Counted from the first letter of the stretch, positions 16,532 through 24,830 are shown. The stretch is 27,858 bases of DNA from CAYSDH01 sp964429805 (GCA_964429805.1 CAYSDH010000041.1:1-27858); one strand, 5' to 3'. Notes: generated by a model from the sequence alone, not told the origin. Translations and numbers: made by a program.

Positions 16532-17249
16532 TTGAGAACACATTGAACTTGACTATGCAGTAGACCGCCCTTAGTGCATCACTGATGCCAATTTTCTTGC
16601 CGTCTTCAAACGATCGCCCGTAATAGGAGATTGGCACTTCTGCGATTCTGAGGCCTTTAATCTTGGCGAGCTTTGCCGTTACTTCAGGCTCAAAGCCAAA
16701 CCTCTTTTCTTTTAATCCCAAGCCCTGCGCAATGTCTGTGCGCATAAGTTTGTAGCAGGTCTCCATGTCTGTGAGCTTTAATCCGCTAAACACATTAGAG
16801 CAACGGGTCAAAAACTTATTGCCAAGCGTCTGCATATAGTTTAATCGCTCGTGCGGCTTTTTGTTGAGGTAACGGCTACCGTACACCACGTCCGCTTGGC
16901 CAGAGAGTATGGGTGCCAAGAGCTCATTATACTCTGCCGGATCATACTCCAAGTCTGCATCTTGCACTATTAAATACTCTCCCGTAGCCAATGATATCGC
17001 TTTGTGTAGCGCGGCTCCTTTACCATGATTGACAGTATGCTCGAAAAGCGTGATATGCAGGTCTGGATGCGCAGCCGCATAGTCATTGACCGCCTCAGTA
17101 GTGGAGTCGCTAGATGCATCATTGACAATGATTATCTCTTTCTCAATGCCTTGGCTCAACTCCACTTGTCTCACTTTGTCAAGAATGAGATGGATGGTTT
17201 GCGCCTCATTAAAAGCAGGAATTAATATGGATAGCTTTCGGAACATCAT
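16524..17249 (-). CDS. Family 2 glycosyltransferase, polyprenyl-phosphate sugar synthase-like
   Basis: GT-A fold transferase of the dolichyl-phosphate mannose synthase (DPM1) type, 241 residues from the ATG at 17249. Motifs: SILIPAFNEAQTI (7-19), VNDASSDST (42-50, nucleotide-binding D44), NHGKGAALHKAI (74-85), QDADLEYDP (96-104, metal-binding D97 and D99), and VYGSRYL. There is no C-terminal membrane segment, so it works at the cytoplasmic face and would transfer a sugar from an NDP-sugar to polyprenyl phosphate. The frame extends 19 codons upstream, but a promoter-like element lies there, so I use MMFRKLSILIP. Its stop overlaps the start of the GT-C gene, suggesting that the two work as donor maker and donor user. 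Confidence 0.87.
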   Translation of the reverse strand: MMFRKLSILIPAFNEAQTIHLILDKVRQVELSQGIEKEIIIVNDASSDSTTEAVNDYAAAHPDLHITLFEHTVNHGKGAALHKAISLATGEYLIVQDADLEYDPAEYNELLAPILSGQADVVYGSRYLNKKPHERLNYMQTLGNKFLTRCSNVFSGLKLTDMETCYKLMRTDIAQGLGLKEKRFGFEPEVTAKLAKIKGLRIAEVPISYYGRSFEDGKKIGISDALRAVYCIVKFNVFSNE

Positions 17250-17260
17250 AGTAGGGCTGA

Positions 17261-17288
17261 CAATGATAGGCACAATTGCAGAAAACAA
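17261..17288 (-). promoter_or_regulatory. Promoter for the glycosyltransferase pair
   Basis: On the minus strand TTG (17288-17286), a 17-base spacer, then TATCATTG (17268-17261), which has one mismatch to TAnnTTTG. It lies 11 bases upstream of the ATG at 17249 and supports that start over 17306. Confidence 0.38.
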
Positions 17289-17329
17289 CACTTGACGGAA
17301 ATTCAATTATACGCCAATACAGTAATCGC

Positions 17330-17356
17330 TTTGTAGCACATGAATCTGCATCTTTG
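17330..17356 (+). promoter_or_regulatory. Promoter-like element before sugar dehydrogenase
   Basis: TTTG (17330-17333), a short 15-base spacer, then CATCTTTG (17349-17356), one mismatch to TAnnTTTG. It ends eight bases before the ATG at 17365. Confidence 0.35.
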
Positions 17357-17364
17357 TCCTTGAA

Positions 17365-19815
17365 ATGAAACGACTTCTTATTCTCTTCCTTTTTCCGCTT
17401 AACCTATTTGCCCAGTTGCCTGAGGGCTTCGAACTTGAGGTGCTTGTAGACATGGGTACTGATGCGCCAATGGGCACTGCTTTTGTAAACGATAGCACTT
17501 TTTTTACCTGGACCTGCAACGGTTTTGTTTTCTTGATTCAGAACGGAGAGAAAATAGAACCTCCTGTGCTTGACATTTCTGATGAAGTAGGATGCTGGGG
17601 TGATAACGGAATGCTGGGTATGGCGCTTGACCCTAATTTTCAAAACAACGGCTACATGTACCTCCTTTACCAGGTTGATACATACCACTTGTTTAATGCT
17701 GACTCCGCCAATTATGACCCTTTTTTCTCGATTGCCTATGATGGCTCAATTGGCAGAGTAACCAGATATACGGTGAATACGGATGACTTTACCTCAGCGG
17801 ATGAAGCAAGTAGACATATTCTTATTGGAGAGCAAATAGAGGATGGACTGCCAGTCCTCACATCATCTCACAGTGTTGGGTCGCTTGAGTTTGGGAGTGA
17901 CGGGAGCCTGCTTTTGACCATGGGAGATGGAAACACATGGTGGGGTGAGCATAACGGGGGCTCACCGTATCCAAATTTCTGCTACGATTCTCTCGGACTT
18001 GCCACCGGCATAATTAACCTAGATGAGGACGTGGGAGCGTTTCGATCACAGCATTTAGATTCCTATAACGGAAAGCTCTTGAGGTTTGACCCTGAAACTG
18101 GTTTAGGCTTGCCAAGCAACCCCTACTATGACGCACTGAACCCCGAATCTCCGCGGTCTAAGGTCTGGGCTATGGGACTAAGAAATCCATTTCGCATGAC
18201 TCGAAAACCGAACACTGGCTCAACGAACATGCAAGCCGGAGATCCTGGAACTTTTTACATCGGTGAAGTCGGATTCTCGACATGGGAAGAGATTAATGTT
18301 GTGAATGGACCTGCCTATAATTTTGGTTGGCCCATCTATGAAGGAATGGACAAGCACCCAGCATATAGCGAAATGCTCACTGAGAATATACTCGAGTCTA
18401 ACCCAGCCTATGATGATGTGACTTGCCCTGCTCAGTATTATCAGTATCAAAATCTTCTGGTTCAAGAAAACCAGCAGCATGACTACACCTGGTCAAATCC
18501 ATGTGACGCGCTCATAGAAATACCTGACTCGGTCATTACATTCTCTCATACGCGCCCAGTCTTGTCGTATCAAAATACGGTGAATGCCGATGACACTAAA
18601 ACCGTTGTGCCCGGGTATGATGAAAATGGAAATGCCATTGCAATACCCATCGTTGATGTCGAAGAAATTGAAGGCGAGCCATTCACCGGACTTGCTGGTT
18701 TAGGAGGGGATTTTTATCACGGAACAGCGTTTCCAGAAGAGTATTTCGGAACCTATTTTCAAACTGACTACTCAGGCTGGACCCGTGCTTTTTGGTTTAG
18801 TGAAGCGGATGAATTAGAAAAAGTAGAGCTCTTTTCAAATGACTTGGGTCTTGTAGTTCACACCAATTTCAATCCCTATGACGAGTGCCTCTATTTTTGC
18901 AGCGTCTCGCCAGTAGAGGTTAAAAGAGTCTGTTATACTGACAACGTCCGTCCCATTGTAACAGCAATCGCTGACACCATGTATGGAGCATCTCCTTTGC
19001 TAGTCAATCTTGATGGATCAGAGTCATATGATCCAGATGAAGACCCACTAACTTATGAGTGGGTGTTTGGCGATGGAGAGACATCTGATGAGATTTCTCC
19101 GCAACATGTTTTTACTGCTCCTGACTCAGAGCCATTCATGATTAATGTGCAACTAAACGTGACTGATACGGCAGGCAACATTGGTCAAGATCAGTTGGTG
19201 ATCTCCCTAAATAACACTCCGCCAGATGTGGAGATTACTGGCATATCAGAAGGACAACTTTACAGCATCCACACGTCAAATCAACTTGACTTTTCGGCAG
19301 ACGTTCAAGACTCTGAGCACAGTAATGATGAGTTAGATTTTCGTTGGGAATTATACCTACATCACAACACACACTTCCACCTTGTTGATACGAGAGAGAT
19401 TGAAAACGATCTGCTCGACATGGATGGAATAGGCTGTGAAGAGACGGCTGACTATTACTACCGAGTCAAACTAAAAGTTGATGACCCAGCCGGACTCAGC
19501 AATACGGATGAGAAGTTTCTCTATCCAGATTGTGATGAACTACCACCTGGAGAAGCGACTCTTGACGATTACATACTTTATCCAAATCCATCAGATGGAC
19601 TGTTTAGCATCAGAGGCCCATTGCAAGCTGATGAAACATATACTGTCTACTTGTACACTATTGATGGAAAGAAAGTCTACGAAAAAGAGACTGTAGTCTC
19701 AGACGAATTGAGAATTGGCGTATTCTTTCAAGACTATGCTTCTCGTGTATTATTTCTTCGACTTGAAGGGCCAGACACAAGCTGGACTTCAAAGGTGTTG
19801 CTATATCAAGACTGA
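17365..19815 (+). CDS. Secreted PQQ-type sugar dehydrogenase with PKD and type IX sorting domains
   Basis: The 816-residue secreted protein has a Sec signal cleaved after LFA (14-16). A glucose/sorbosone dehydrogenase-type six-bladed propeller covers about 20-525: NGMLGMALDPNFQNNGYMYL (81-100), SSHSVGSLEFGSDG (167-180), MGDGNTW, KVWAMGLRNPFRM (266-278), IGEVGFSTWEEINVV (299-313) and NFGWPIYEG (319-327). Homologues oxidise aldoses with PQQ and calcium. A PKD domain follows (about 529-615; NLDGSESYDPDEDPLTYEW and FGDGE are diagnostic), then a second Ig-like region, and a type IX secretion C-terminal domain at about 738-816 beginning YPNPSDGLFSIRG. It would be exported through SprA/PorU machinery to the cell surface. 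Actual PQQ use and substrate are unproven. It is divergent from the glycosyltransferase pair. Confidence 0.88.
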   Translation: MKRLLILFLFPLNLFAQLPEGFELEVLVDMGTDAPMGTAFVNDSTFFTWTCNGFVFLIQNGEKIEPPVLDISDEVGCWGDNGMLGMALDPNFQNNGYMYLLYQVDTYHLFNADSANYDPFFSIAYDGSIGRVTRYTVNTDDFTSADEASRHILIGEQIEDGLPVLTSSHSVGSLEFGSDGSLLLTMGDGNTWWGEHNGGSPYPNFCYDSLGLATGIINLDEDVGAFRSQHLDSYNGKLLRFDPETGLGLPSNPYYDALNPESPRSKVWAMGLRNPFRMTRKPNTGSTNMQAGDPGTFYIGEVGFSTWEEINVVNGPAYNFGWPIYEGMDKHPAYSEMLTENILESNPAYDDVTCPAQYYQYQNLLVQENQQHDYTWSNPCDALIEIPDSVITFSHTRPVLSYQNTVNADDTKTVVPGYDENGNAIAIPIVDVEEIEGEPFTGLAGLGGDFYHGTAFPEEYFGTYFQTDYSGWTRAFWFSEADELEKVELFSNDLGLVVHTNFNPYDECLYFCSVSPVEVKRVCYTDNVRPIVTAIADTMYGASPLLVNLDGSESYDPDEDPLTYEWVFGDGETSDEISPQHVFTAPDSEPFMINVQLNVTDTAGNIGQDQLVISLNNTPPDVEITGISEGQLYSIHTSNQLDFSADVQDSEHSNDELDFRWELYLHHNTHFHLVDTREIENDLLDMDGIGCEETADYYYRVKLKVDDPAGLSNTDEKFLYPDCDELPPGEATLDDYILYPNPSDGLFSIRGPLQADETYTVYLYTIDGKKVYEKETVVSDELRIGVFFQDYASRVLFLRLEGPDTSWTSKVLLYQD

Positions 19816-19835
19816 AACACTCTTGTTCTTCCTGT

Positions 19836-19843
19836 TATCTTTG
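19836..19843 (+). promoter_or_regulatory. -7 box TATCTTTG before leucyl aminopeptidase
   Basis: Exact match to TAnnTTTG, ending 22 bases before the ATG at 19866 and inside the 50-base gap after the dehydrogenase gene. No TTG at ideal spacing was found. It would drive pepA and pdxA. Confidence 0.45.
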
Positions 19844-19865
19844 GCGCACTTAAATTTCAGACGTC

Positions 19866-21290
19866 ATGAGTATCTCTATTTCTAAGAAAAGTGCCATTCC
19901 GGCAAAATCAAACCAAGTACATCTACTCAATAAGATTTCAGACCTGAGTAGTGTAGGGCTCGCCAAAGACGAATTGGCTTTTGCTAAAAACGAACTCAAA
20001 TCTTCTGGCCAATCGTCTATCAATCGATACAGCCACTGGGTGTATTTGATTCTACCAAAGAAGAAAGAGAAAGTAGAGCATCATCGACTAGAGTCTCTCA
20101 GAAAGACGGGTGCGCAATTCGCTACCCTCCTCAATAAAACGAAGGCGCAATCTGTGACAATTAGAGGTGCCGAAGGCAAAGATGTCTATGCACTTGCCGA
20201 AGGAATGGCTCTGATGAATTATCAGTTTTTGAAGTACTTCAAAGATGCCAAGACTAAGAAAAACAGTCTGAAGAAGATTAATGTTGTGGGTGGCATGACT
20301 GCCATCATGACCACTGAGCTGCAAGCCAACGTGGATGCCGTATATCACACACGAGACCTTGTCAATGAACCACTGTCATTTCTAACCGCTCCACAGCTCG
20401 CCACTGAGATAAAAAAGCTCGGAAAAAAGGCTGGATTTAAAGTTGATGTCTTTAACAAAAAGAAGATTGAATCGCTTAAGATGGGTGGACTCTTGGCCGT
20501 GAATAGAGGAAGTGTTGATCCGCCTACGTTTACCGTAATGGAGTGGAAACCAAAAGGAGCGAAAAACAAAAAACCCATCGTGCTGGTTGGTAAAGGAGTG
20601 GTGTATGACACTGGTGGTGTCAGTCTAAAACCCACGGCCAATTCGATGGACATGATGAAATGTGACATGGCAGGAGCAGCCATGATGATTGGCACCATGT
20701 ATGCCATTTCAAAAGCAAAACTACCTGTACACGTTGTAGGGCTTATCCCAGCAACAGACAACAGACCTGGACTTAATGCCTATGTGCCTGGTGATGTTGT
20801 CAAAATGCACAATGGCATGACGGTAGAAGTCCTCAATACAGATGCTGAAGGACGCATGCTCCTGGCCGATGCGCTGAGCTATGCCAAAAAGTATAAGCCC
20901 GAACTAGTCTTTGATGCGGCTACGCTAACTGGTGCTGCCGTGAGAGCCATCGGTTCTGTCGCATCATGTGTGATGGGTACTGCTGGCGATAAGGATTTCT
21001 CTAAGCTTCAAAAAAGTGGTGAGAACACCTATGAGCGTGTCGTCAGAATGCCGTTCTGGTCAGAATACGGAGAGCAGATAAAATCAGACGTTGCTGATAT
21101 TAAAAACCTAGGCGGTGCAACTGCCGGTCAGATTACAGCAGGAAAATTCCTAGAGCATTTTACCGATTATCCGTGGATCCACATTGACATCGCTGGGCCA
21201 TCGTACATTACCTCTCCAGACTCATATCGAGGCAAGTGGGGCACAGGATACGGAGTGCGTCTGCTTTTTGACATGCTCAAGAATAGATGA
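19866..21290 (+). CDS. pepA: Leucyl aminopeptidase, family M17
   Basis: Cytoplasmic two-metal aminopeptidase that removes N-terminal residues in peptide turnover. The length of 474 residues is usual. The N-terminal macro-like domain covers about 1-155; the catalytic domain carries K243 and D248 (VGKGVVYDTGG), K255, D267 (MKCDMAG), and the family signature NTDAEGRM (324-331) giving D326, E328 and R330. There is one extra residue between D248 and D267 compared with the E. coli enzyme. It overlaps pdxA by four bases (ATGA), so the two are coupled. The substrate range (leucine, Cys-Gly) cannot be read from the sequence. Confidence 0.94.
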   Translation: MSISISKKSAIPAKSNQVHLLNKISDLSSVGLAKDELAFAKNELKSSGQSSINRYSHWVYLILPKKKEKVEHHRLESLRKTGAQFATLLNKTKAQSVTIRGAEGKDVYALAEGMALMNYQFLKYFKDAKTKKNSLKKINVVGGMTAIMTTELQANVDAVYHTRDLVNEPLSFLTAPQLATEIKKLGKKAGFKVDVFNKKKIESLKMGGLLAVNRGSVDPPTFTVMEWKPKGAKNKKPIVLVGKGVVYDTGGVSLKPTANSMDMMKCDMAGAAMMIGTMYAISKAKLPVHVVGLIPATDNRPGLNAYVPGDVVKMHNGMTVEVLNTDAEGRMLLADALSYAKKYKPELVFDAATLTGAAVRAIGSVASCVMGTAGDKDFSKLQKSGENTYERVVRMPFWSEYGEQIKSDVADIKNLGGATAGQITAGKFLEHFTDYPWIHIDIAGPSYITSPDSYRGKWGTGYGVRLLFDMLKNR

Positions 21291-22285
21291 GTAAGACGGC
21301 ACTCAGCATCGCCATCAGCACAGGTGATTTGAATGGTATCGGTATAGAAGTCATTCTCAAATCTTTTGAAGAGCGGGCACTTTTTGATGCTGTCACTCCT
21401 ATCGTTTATGGACATAAAAAAGCCTTGGAGTTTTACGCCTCACGCTGCGACTTAGCTGCTGACTTTCATCAGATTTCTGATGCTGCAGAAGCCAAGTCAG
21501 GATGCATCAATGTGATTCAGTGCTGGGAAGAGAACGTAGAAATAGAACCTGGTGTTCCAACAAAAACTTCAGGCAAATGCGCCCTCGACTCACTCACTCG
21601 GGCCACTCAAGACCTCGTCTCTGGCAAGGTTCAAGCCCTTGTCACAGCGCCCATAGACAAGGACAACATACAGTCTGACTCATTTAAGTTTCCGGGGCAC
21701 ACCGAGTTTTTAGCCAAGCAGGCTGGTTCAGACTCTGTCTTGATGTTTTTAGTCTCAGAGATGCTCAGAGTGGGTGTGGTGACTGGTCATGTTCCCATTT
21801 CTAAAGTCAGCAATCTAATCAGCGAAGAGCGCATACTCGATAAGTTGGCCATGATGCATCACAGTCTGAAAAAAGACTTTGGTATTGATGAGCCGAAAAT
21901 TGCTGTGCTTGGACTAAACCCCCATGCTGGTGACAATGGTCTAATTGGCTCAGAAGACGGTGAGATTATTACACCCTGCCTTCAAAAAGCCAAAGAACAA
22001 GGCATCTGCGCAGAAGGGCCTTTTCCAGCCGATGGCCTCTTTGGGTCCAGAGCCTATAAAAACTTTGACGCCACACTGGCCATGTACCACGATCAGGGGC
22101 TGGTTCCTTTTAAGACCATCGCCTTTGAAAAAGGAGTCAATTTTACGGCCGGTCTTCCCATAGTGCGCACTTCGCCAGACCACGGCACAGCCTTTGACAT
22201 TGCTGGAAAAAACTTGGCTTCTCCGGCCTCCTTTATCAGGGCAATTCACTGTGCACACCATATTTGCACTAAACGGGCCAACTAA
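21287..22285 (+). CDS. pdxA: 4-hydroxythreonine-4-phosphate dehydrogenase
   Basis: NAD-dependent oxidation and decarboxylation of 4-phosphohydroxy-L-threonine in the DXP-dependent pyridoxal phosphate pathway. The 332-residue length is normal. STGDLNGIGIEV (11-22) is the N-terminal motif. Likely metal and substrate ligands are H138 (PGHTEFLA), H168 (TGHVPISKV), H213 (NPHAGDNG) and H268 (MYHDQGLVPFK), and the TSPDHGTAFDIAG segment is diagnostic. The start overlaps the pepA stop. The pdxA-DUF177-rpmF-fabH order is common in Flavobacteriales. A 108-base gap with its own promoter separates it from DUF177. Confidence 0.94.
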   Translation: MSKTALSIAISTGDLNGIGIEVILKSFEERALFDAVTPIVYGHKKALEFYASRCDLAADFHQISDAAEAKSGCINVIQCWEENVEIEPGVPTKTSGKCALDSLTRATQDLVSGKVQALVTAPIDKDNIQSDSFKFPGHTEFLAKQAGSDSVLMFLVSEMLRVGVVTGHVPISKVSNLISEERILDKLAMMHHSLKKDFGIDEPKIAVLGLNPHAGDNGLIGSEDGEIITPCLQKAKEQGICAEGPFPADGLFGSRAYKNFDATLAMYHDQGLVPFKTIAFEKGVNFTAGLPIVRTSPDHGTAFDIAGKNLASPASFIRAIHCAHHICTKRAN

Positions 22286-22344
22286 GTGGCTCACATTCTG
22301 CATTTTGCCATTCTTCTTGATATAAAATAGAATGTCAGAAAGCC

Positions 22345-22374
22345 TTGTTGATAAGGTTGCATTTATTAACTTTG
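22345..22374 (+). promoter_or_regulatory. Strong Bacteroidota-type promoter for DUF177-rpmF
   Basis: TTG (22345-22347, part of TTGTTG), a 19-base spacer, then TAACTTTG (22367-22374), an exact match to both elements at ideal spacing. This is the best promoter in the window. Transcription would start near 22381, leaving a leader of about 13-22 bases. Confidence 0.62.
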
Positions 22375-22393
22375 CACTCCAATTTTTGAAAAG

Positions 22394-22900
22394 GTGGCTA
22401 CGTTGAAAGAATTCATAATCCCTTTTGTGGGCTTGAAGGAAGGCATACACCAATTTGAACAGCGGGTAAAGAAATCGTTCTTTGATGCATTCGGAAATGA
22501 AGAGATACTTGGCTCAGACATAGTCTGCCAAACAACTCTCGAAAAGAAGAATAATATGTTGGTGCTCGATATTTCCTTTGAGGGAACAATCGAAGCCGAG
22601 TGTGACAGATGCATGGAACCATGCACTGTTGATGTTGATGGCAGCGCAAGACTGTTTTACAAATTCAGCGATTCAGGTGATTCTGATGATGAAGATGTGT
22701 ACTTCGTGCCAGCCAACGAGCAAGAGATAGACATCTCAGCTCCACTCTATGACTACATTATTCTTTCTACTCCGAACAGAAAAGTACACGAAGAAGACCT
22801 TTGCGACCCTGATGTGATGGATGCTTTAGATGGACTGGACGAAGACCCAGACCCTGAGCCAGACCCTCGCTGGGACGCACTGAAGAAATTAAAGAAATAG
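22394..22900 (+). CDS. DUF177 / YceD family protein
   Basis: Homologue of YceD, which in E. coli and plants is linked to 23S rRNA accumulation, and is encoded just before rpmF as here. The protein has 168 residues from GTG at 22394; a TTG at 22403 gives MKEFIIPFVGLKEG, the usual start of Bacteroidota homologues, so 165 residues is equally likely. Neither start is ATG. The conserved CxxC appears as C70-D-R-C73 (ECDRCMEPC) and the C-terminal motif as DPRWDALKKLKK. The region between (about 95-160) is very acidic (SGDSDDEDVYF, DEDPDPEPDP). It is followed by rpmF after 18 bases, so both share one promoter and are coregulated with ribosome production. Confidence 0.88.
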   Translation: MATLKEFIIPFVGLKEGIHQFEQRVKKSFFDAFGNEEILGSDIVCQTTLEKKNNMLVLDISFEGTIEAECDRCMEPCTVDVDGSARLFYKFSDSGDSDDEDVYFVPANEQEIDISAPLYDYIILSTPNRKVHEEDLCDPDVMDALDGLDEDPDPEPDPRWDALKKLKK

Positions 22901-22918
22901 AACTAAAAAAAGAACAAA

Positions 22919-23107
22919 ATGGCACATCCTAAAAGACGTCAGTCGACCACCAGACGGGATAAGCGTAGAACTCACTACAAGGCAACAGCTCCAAACATTG
23001 CGACTTGCCCAACTACAGGTGAGCCGCACCTTTTTCACCGCGCTCATTGGTATGAAGGAAAGCTTTACTACAAGGGTAAAGTGGTCATGGAAAAAGGAGG
23101 AGAGTAA
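22919..23107 (+). CDS. rpmF: 50S ribosomal protein L32
   Basis: The 62-residue ribosomal protein has the canonical MAHPKRRQSTTRRDKRRTHY start. Zinc-binding L32 proteins have four cysteines; this copy keeps only one (ATCPTTGEPHLFHRAHW), so it is of the zinc-independent type, as often seen in Bacteroidota. It follows DUF177 closely and is followed by a strong terminator, which ends the two-gene transcript. Confidence 0.96.
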   Translation: MAHPKRRQSTTRRDKRRTHYKATAPNIATCPTTGEPHLFHRAHWYEGKLYYKGKVVMEKGGE

Positions 23108-23129
23108 ATCTCTATGACAAGATATTTGA

Positions 23130-23160
23130 GCCTTCTCGTGCACTACGAGGAGGCTTTTCT
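23130..23160 (+). terminator. Rho-independent terminator after rpmF
   Basis: GCCTTCTCGT (23130-23139), loop GCACT, then ACGAGGAGGC (23145-23154) form a 10-bp stem with one T-G wobble, followed by TTTTCT. It lies 22 bases after the rpmF stop and is the only convincing intrinsic terminator in the window. It should separate rpmF from fabH transcription. Confidence 0.78.
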
Positions 23161-23194
23161 GTTATCTTGCCATCACCTATTACATGCACTGATT

Positions 23195-23211
23195 TGGACT
23201 GCACAAGTCCA
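23195..23211. other. Small hairpin in fabH leader
   Basis: TGGACT (23195-23200), loop GCACA, AGTCCA (23206-23211) gives a perfect 6-bp stem upstream of fabH. The loop resembles the loop of the rpmF terminator. No T-run follows. Function unknown; it could be an operator for lipid-synthesis control or chance. Confidence 0.3.
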
Positions 23212-23240
23212 CCATTGACCCATCTAATCACTAGACTAAC

Positions 23241-24230
23241 ATGAGCAAAATCACCGCAGCTATTACGGGTGTTTCTGGATACGTCCCTGACGATGTACTC
23301 ACAAATGATGACCTTGCCAAAATAGTGGACACCAATGATGAGTGGATCACTTCTCGCACAGGTATCAAGCAACGACACATCTTAAAAGGTGAAGGAAAAG
23401 GAACCAGTGACCTCATCGTTCCTGCTGTTTTAGACCTTCTGAAAAAGACCAACACAAAACCTGAAGAGGTAGGTGCACTGATTGTCGGTACAGTGACTCC
23501 AGACCATGTTTTCCCGTCTACAGCCAACATCGTGTGCGACAAGGTGGGCATCAGAAACATCCTCTCATTTGATATTAGTGCCGCCTGCTCAGGATTCCTC
23601 TATGCGCTTGACGCAGGAAGCAAATTCATCGAGACTGGTGCCTACAAAAAAGTAATCGTGGTTGGAGGAGATAAAATGTCTTCTATCGTAGATTATACTG
23701 ACCGTACCACCTGTGTGATATTTGGAGATGGTGCAGGTGCAGTCATGCTTGAGGCAGACACAAGTGGCCACGGTATCGTAGACTCTATTCTGCGCTCTGA
23801 TGGAATTGGTAGAGAGTATCTACATCAAAAAGCAGGAGGCTCTGTCATACCAGCAAGCAAAGAGTCTGTAGATGCTCGTCAACACTTCGTCTATCAAGAA
23901 GGAAAGACGGTCTTTAAATATGCCGTGACAAACATGGCTGATGTCTCAGCAGAAATCATGGAAAAAAACGGCCTTACCGCTGATGATGTCGCCTGGTTAG
24001 TGCCGCACCAAGCCAATCTTAGAATTATTGACGCGACTGCGCGCAGAATGGGTGTCACTGACGAAAAAGTGATGATTAACATCCAAAAATTTGGCAACAC
24101 AACTGCGGGAACTATACCTCTATGCCTTTGGGAATGGGAGTCAAAACTGAATAAGGGAGACAACATTATACTTGCCGCTTTTGGCGGAGGATTTACGTGG
24201 GGAGCCATCTATCTGAAGTGGGCCTACTGA
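23241..24230 (+). CDS. fabH: 3-oxoacyl-ACP synthase III
   Basis: Beta-ketoacyl-ACP synthase III, which starts fatty-acid chains by condensing an acyl-CoA (acetyl-CoA, or branched acyl-CoA in many Bacteroidota) with malonyl-ACP. The 329 residues carry the complete catalytic triad: C116 (SAACSGFLYAL), H256 (VPHQANLRI) and N286 (GNTTAGTIP). The GDGAGAVML segment (162-170) is characteristic. It stands between rpmF and accB; the E. coli order has plsX between rpmF and fabH, and plsX is missing here. A terminator precedes the gene, so it needs its own promoter, but I found only weak candidates in the leader. Confidence 0.95.
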   Translation: MSKITAAITGVSGYVPDDVLTNDDLAKIVDTNDEWITSRTGIKQRHILKGEGKGTSDLIVPAVLDLLKKTNTKPEEVGALIVGTVTPDHVFPSTANIVCDKVGIRNILSFDISAACSGFLYALDAGSKFIETGAYKKVIVVGGDKMSSIVDYTDRTTCVIFGDGAGAVMLEADTSGHGIVDSILRSDGIGREYLHQKAGGSVIPASKESVDARQHFVYQEGKTVFKYAVTNMADVSAEIMEKNGLTADDVAWLVPHQANLRIIDATARRMGVTDEKVMINIQKFGNTTAGTIPLCLWEWESKLNKGDNIILAAFGGGFTWGAIYLKWAY

Positions 24231-24251
24231 ATCCGAAAGAATGAAATTGAT

Positions 24252-24259
24252 TATTTTCG
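24252..24259 (+). promoter_or_regulatory. Possible -7 box TATTTTCG before accB
   Basis: Matches TAnnTTCG and ends 25 bases before the accB ATG, in the 54-base gap after fabH. No TTG at the right distance. It could let accBC be transcribed apart from fabH. Confidence 0.28.
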
Positions 24260-24284
24260 ACTGATTAATAAAGCAGAGTGAAAA

Positions 24285-24809
24285 ATGGGAATGAAACTAG
24301 CTGAAATTCAAGATCTTATAAAATTCGTGGCCAAAAGTGGTGTACACGAAGTAGAAATCGAGCAGAAGGATTTTAAGATAACAATCAAGTCTCCGGGCAA
24401 GGCTGGCTCAAAGCAAAGCAATGGTGGTGAGCAAATAGTTGTTCAGCAGCCTATGCAGATGGCCTATCCGGCCGTAGCTGCACCACCTGCTGTTACAGCG
24501 CCTGCCGCGCCAGCTCCAGCACCAGCAGCCGCACCAGAAAAAGCCGCTGCCGCATCTGACGACTCAAAGTATGAGACCATCACCTCTACGATGATTGGTA
24601 CATTCTACCGTTCGGCAGGGCCAGACAAAGATGCTTTTGTCAATATCGGAGACGATATTAAGCCAGGTAAGGTGATTTGCATTATCGAGGCCATGAAGCT
24701 CTTTAATAAAATCGAATCTGAGGTATCTGGAAAAATCGTCAAAGTACTTGTCGATGATGCCACGCCTGTAGAATTCGGACAACCTTTGTTCCTTATCGAT
24801 CCAGCCTAA
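24285..24809 (+). CDS. accB: Acetyl-CoA carboxylase biotin carboxyl carrier protein
   Basis: Biotin-carrying subunit of acetyl-CoA carboxylase (174 residues). The N-terminal helical region (about 1-40) is the part that meets biotin carboxylase. It is followed by a flexible linker of roughly 60-90 rich in Ala and Pro, and a biotinyl domain from about 95 to the end. The biotin attachment site is K138 in IIEAMKLFNKIE. The thumb region is present (FYRSAGPDKDAFVNIGD). A biotin ligase, encoded elsewhere, must modify it. It lies 21 bases before accC and the pair is certainly an operon. accA and accD are not in the window. Confidence 0.95.
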   Translation: MGMKLAEIQDLIKFVAKSGVHEVEIEQKDFKITIKSPGKAGSKQSNGGEQIVVQQPMQMAYPAVAAPPAVTAPAAPAPAPAAAPEKAAAASDDSKYETITSTMIGTFYRSAGPDKDAFVNIGDDIKPGKVICIIEAMKLFNKIESEVSGKIVKVLVDDATPVEFGQPLFLIDPA

Positions 24810-24830
24810 TCGGCCAAATAGACCAGAACC

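Noticed and set aside
17250..17306. Upstream start of the family 2 glycosyltransferase (19 more residues)
   Set aside because: A TTG / TATCATTG promoter element lies within it and the conserved domain starts right after the ATG at 17249.
20345..20761. 138-residue minus-strand open frame inside pepA
   Set aside because: Shadow of the pepA coding frame; translation is Ser/Thr/Pro-rich without any motif.
22309..22334. CATTCT / AGAATG inverted repeat after pdxA
   Set aside because: Only six pairs around a 14-base loop and no T-run; likely chance in AT-rich sequence.
21950..22453. 167-residue minus-strand open frame across the pdxA end and DUF177 start
   Set aside because: It is antisense to pdxA and the rpmF promoter, and its translation shows no domain or signal peptide.
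24400..24560. GC-rich repetitive-looking stretch in accB
   Set aside because: It is the ordinary Ala/Pro linker of the biotin carrier protein, not a DNA repeat element.
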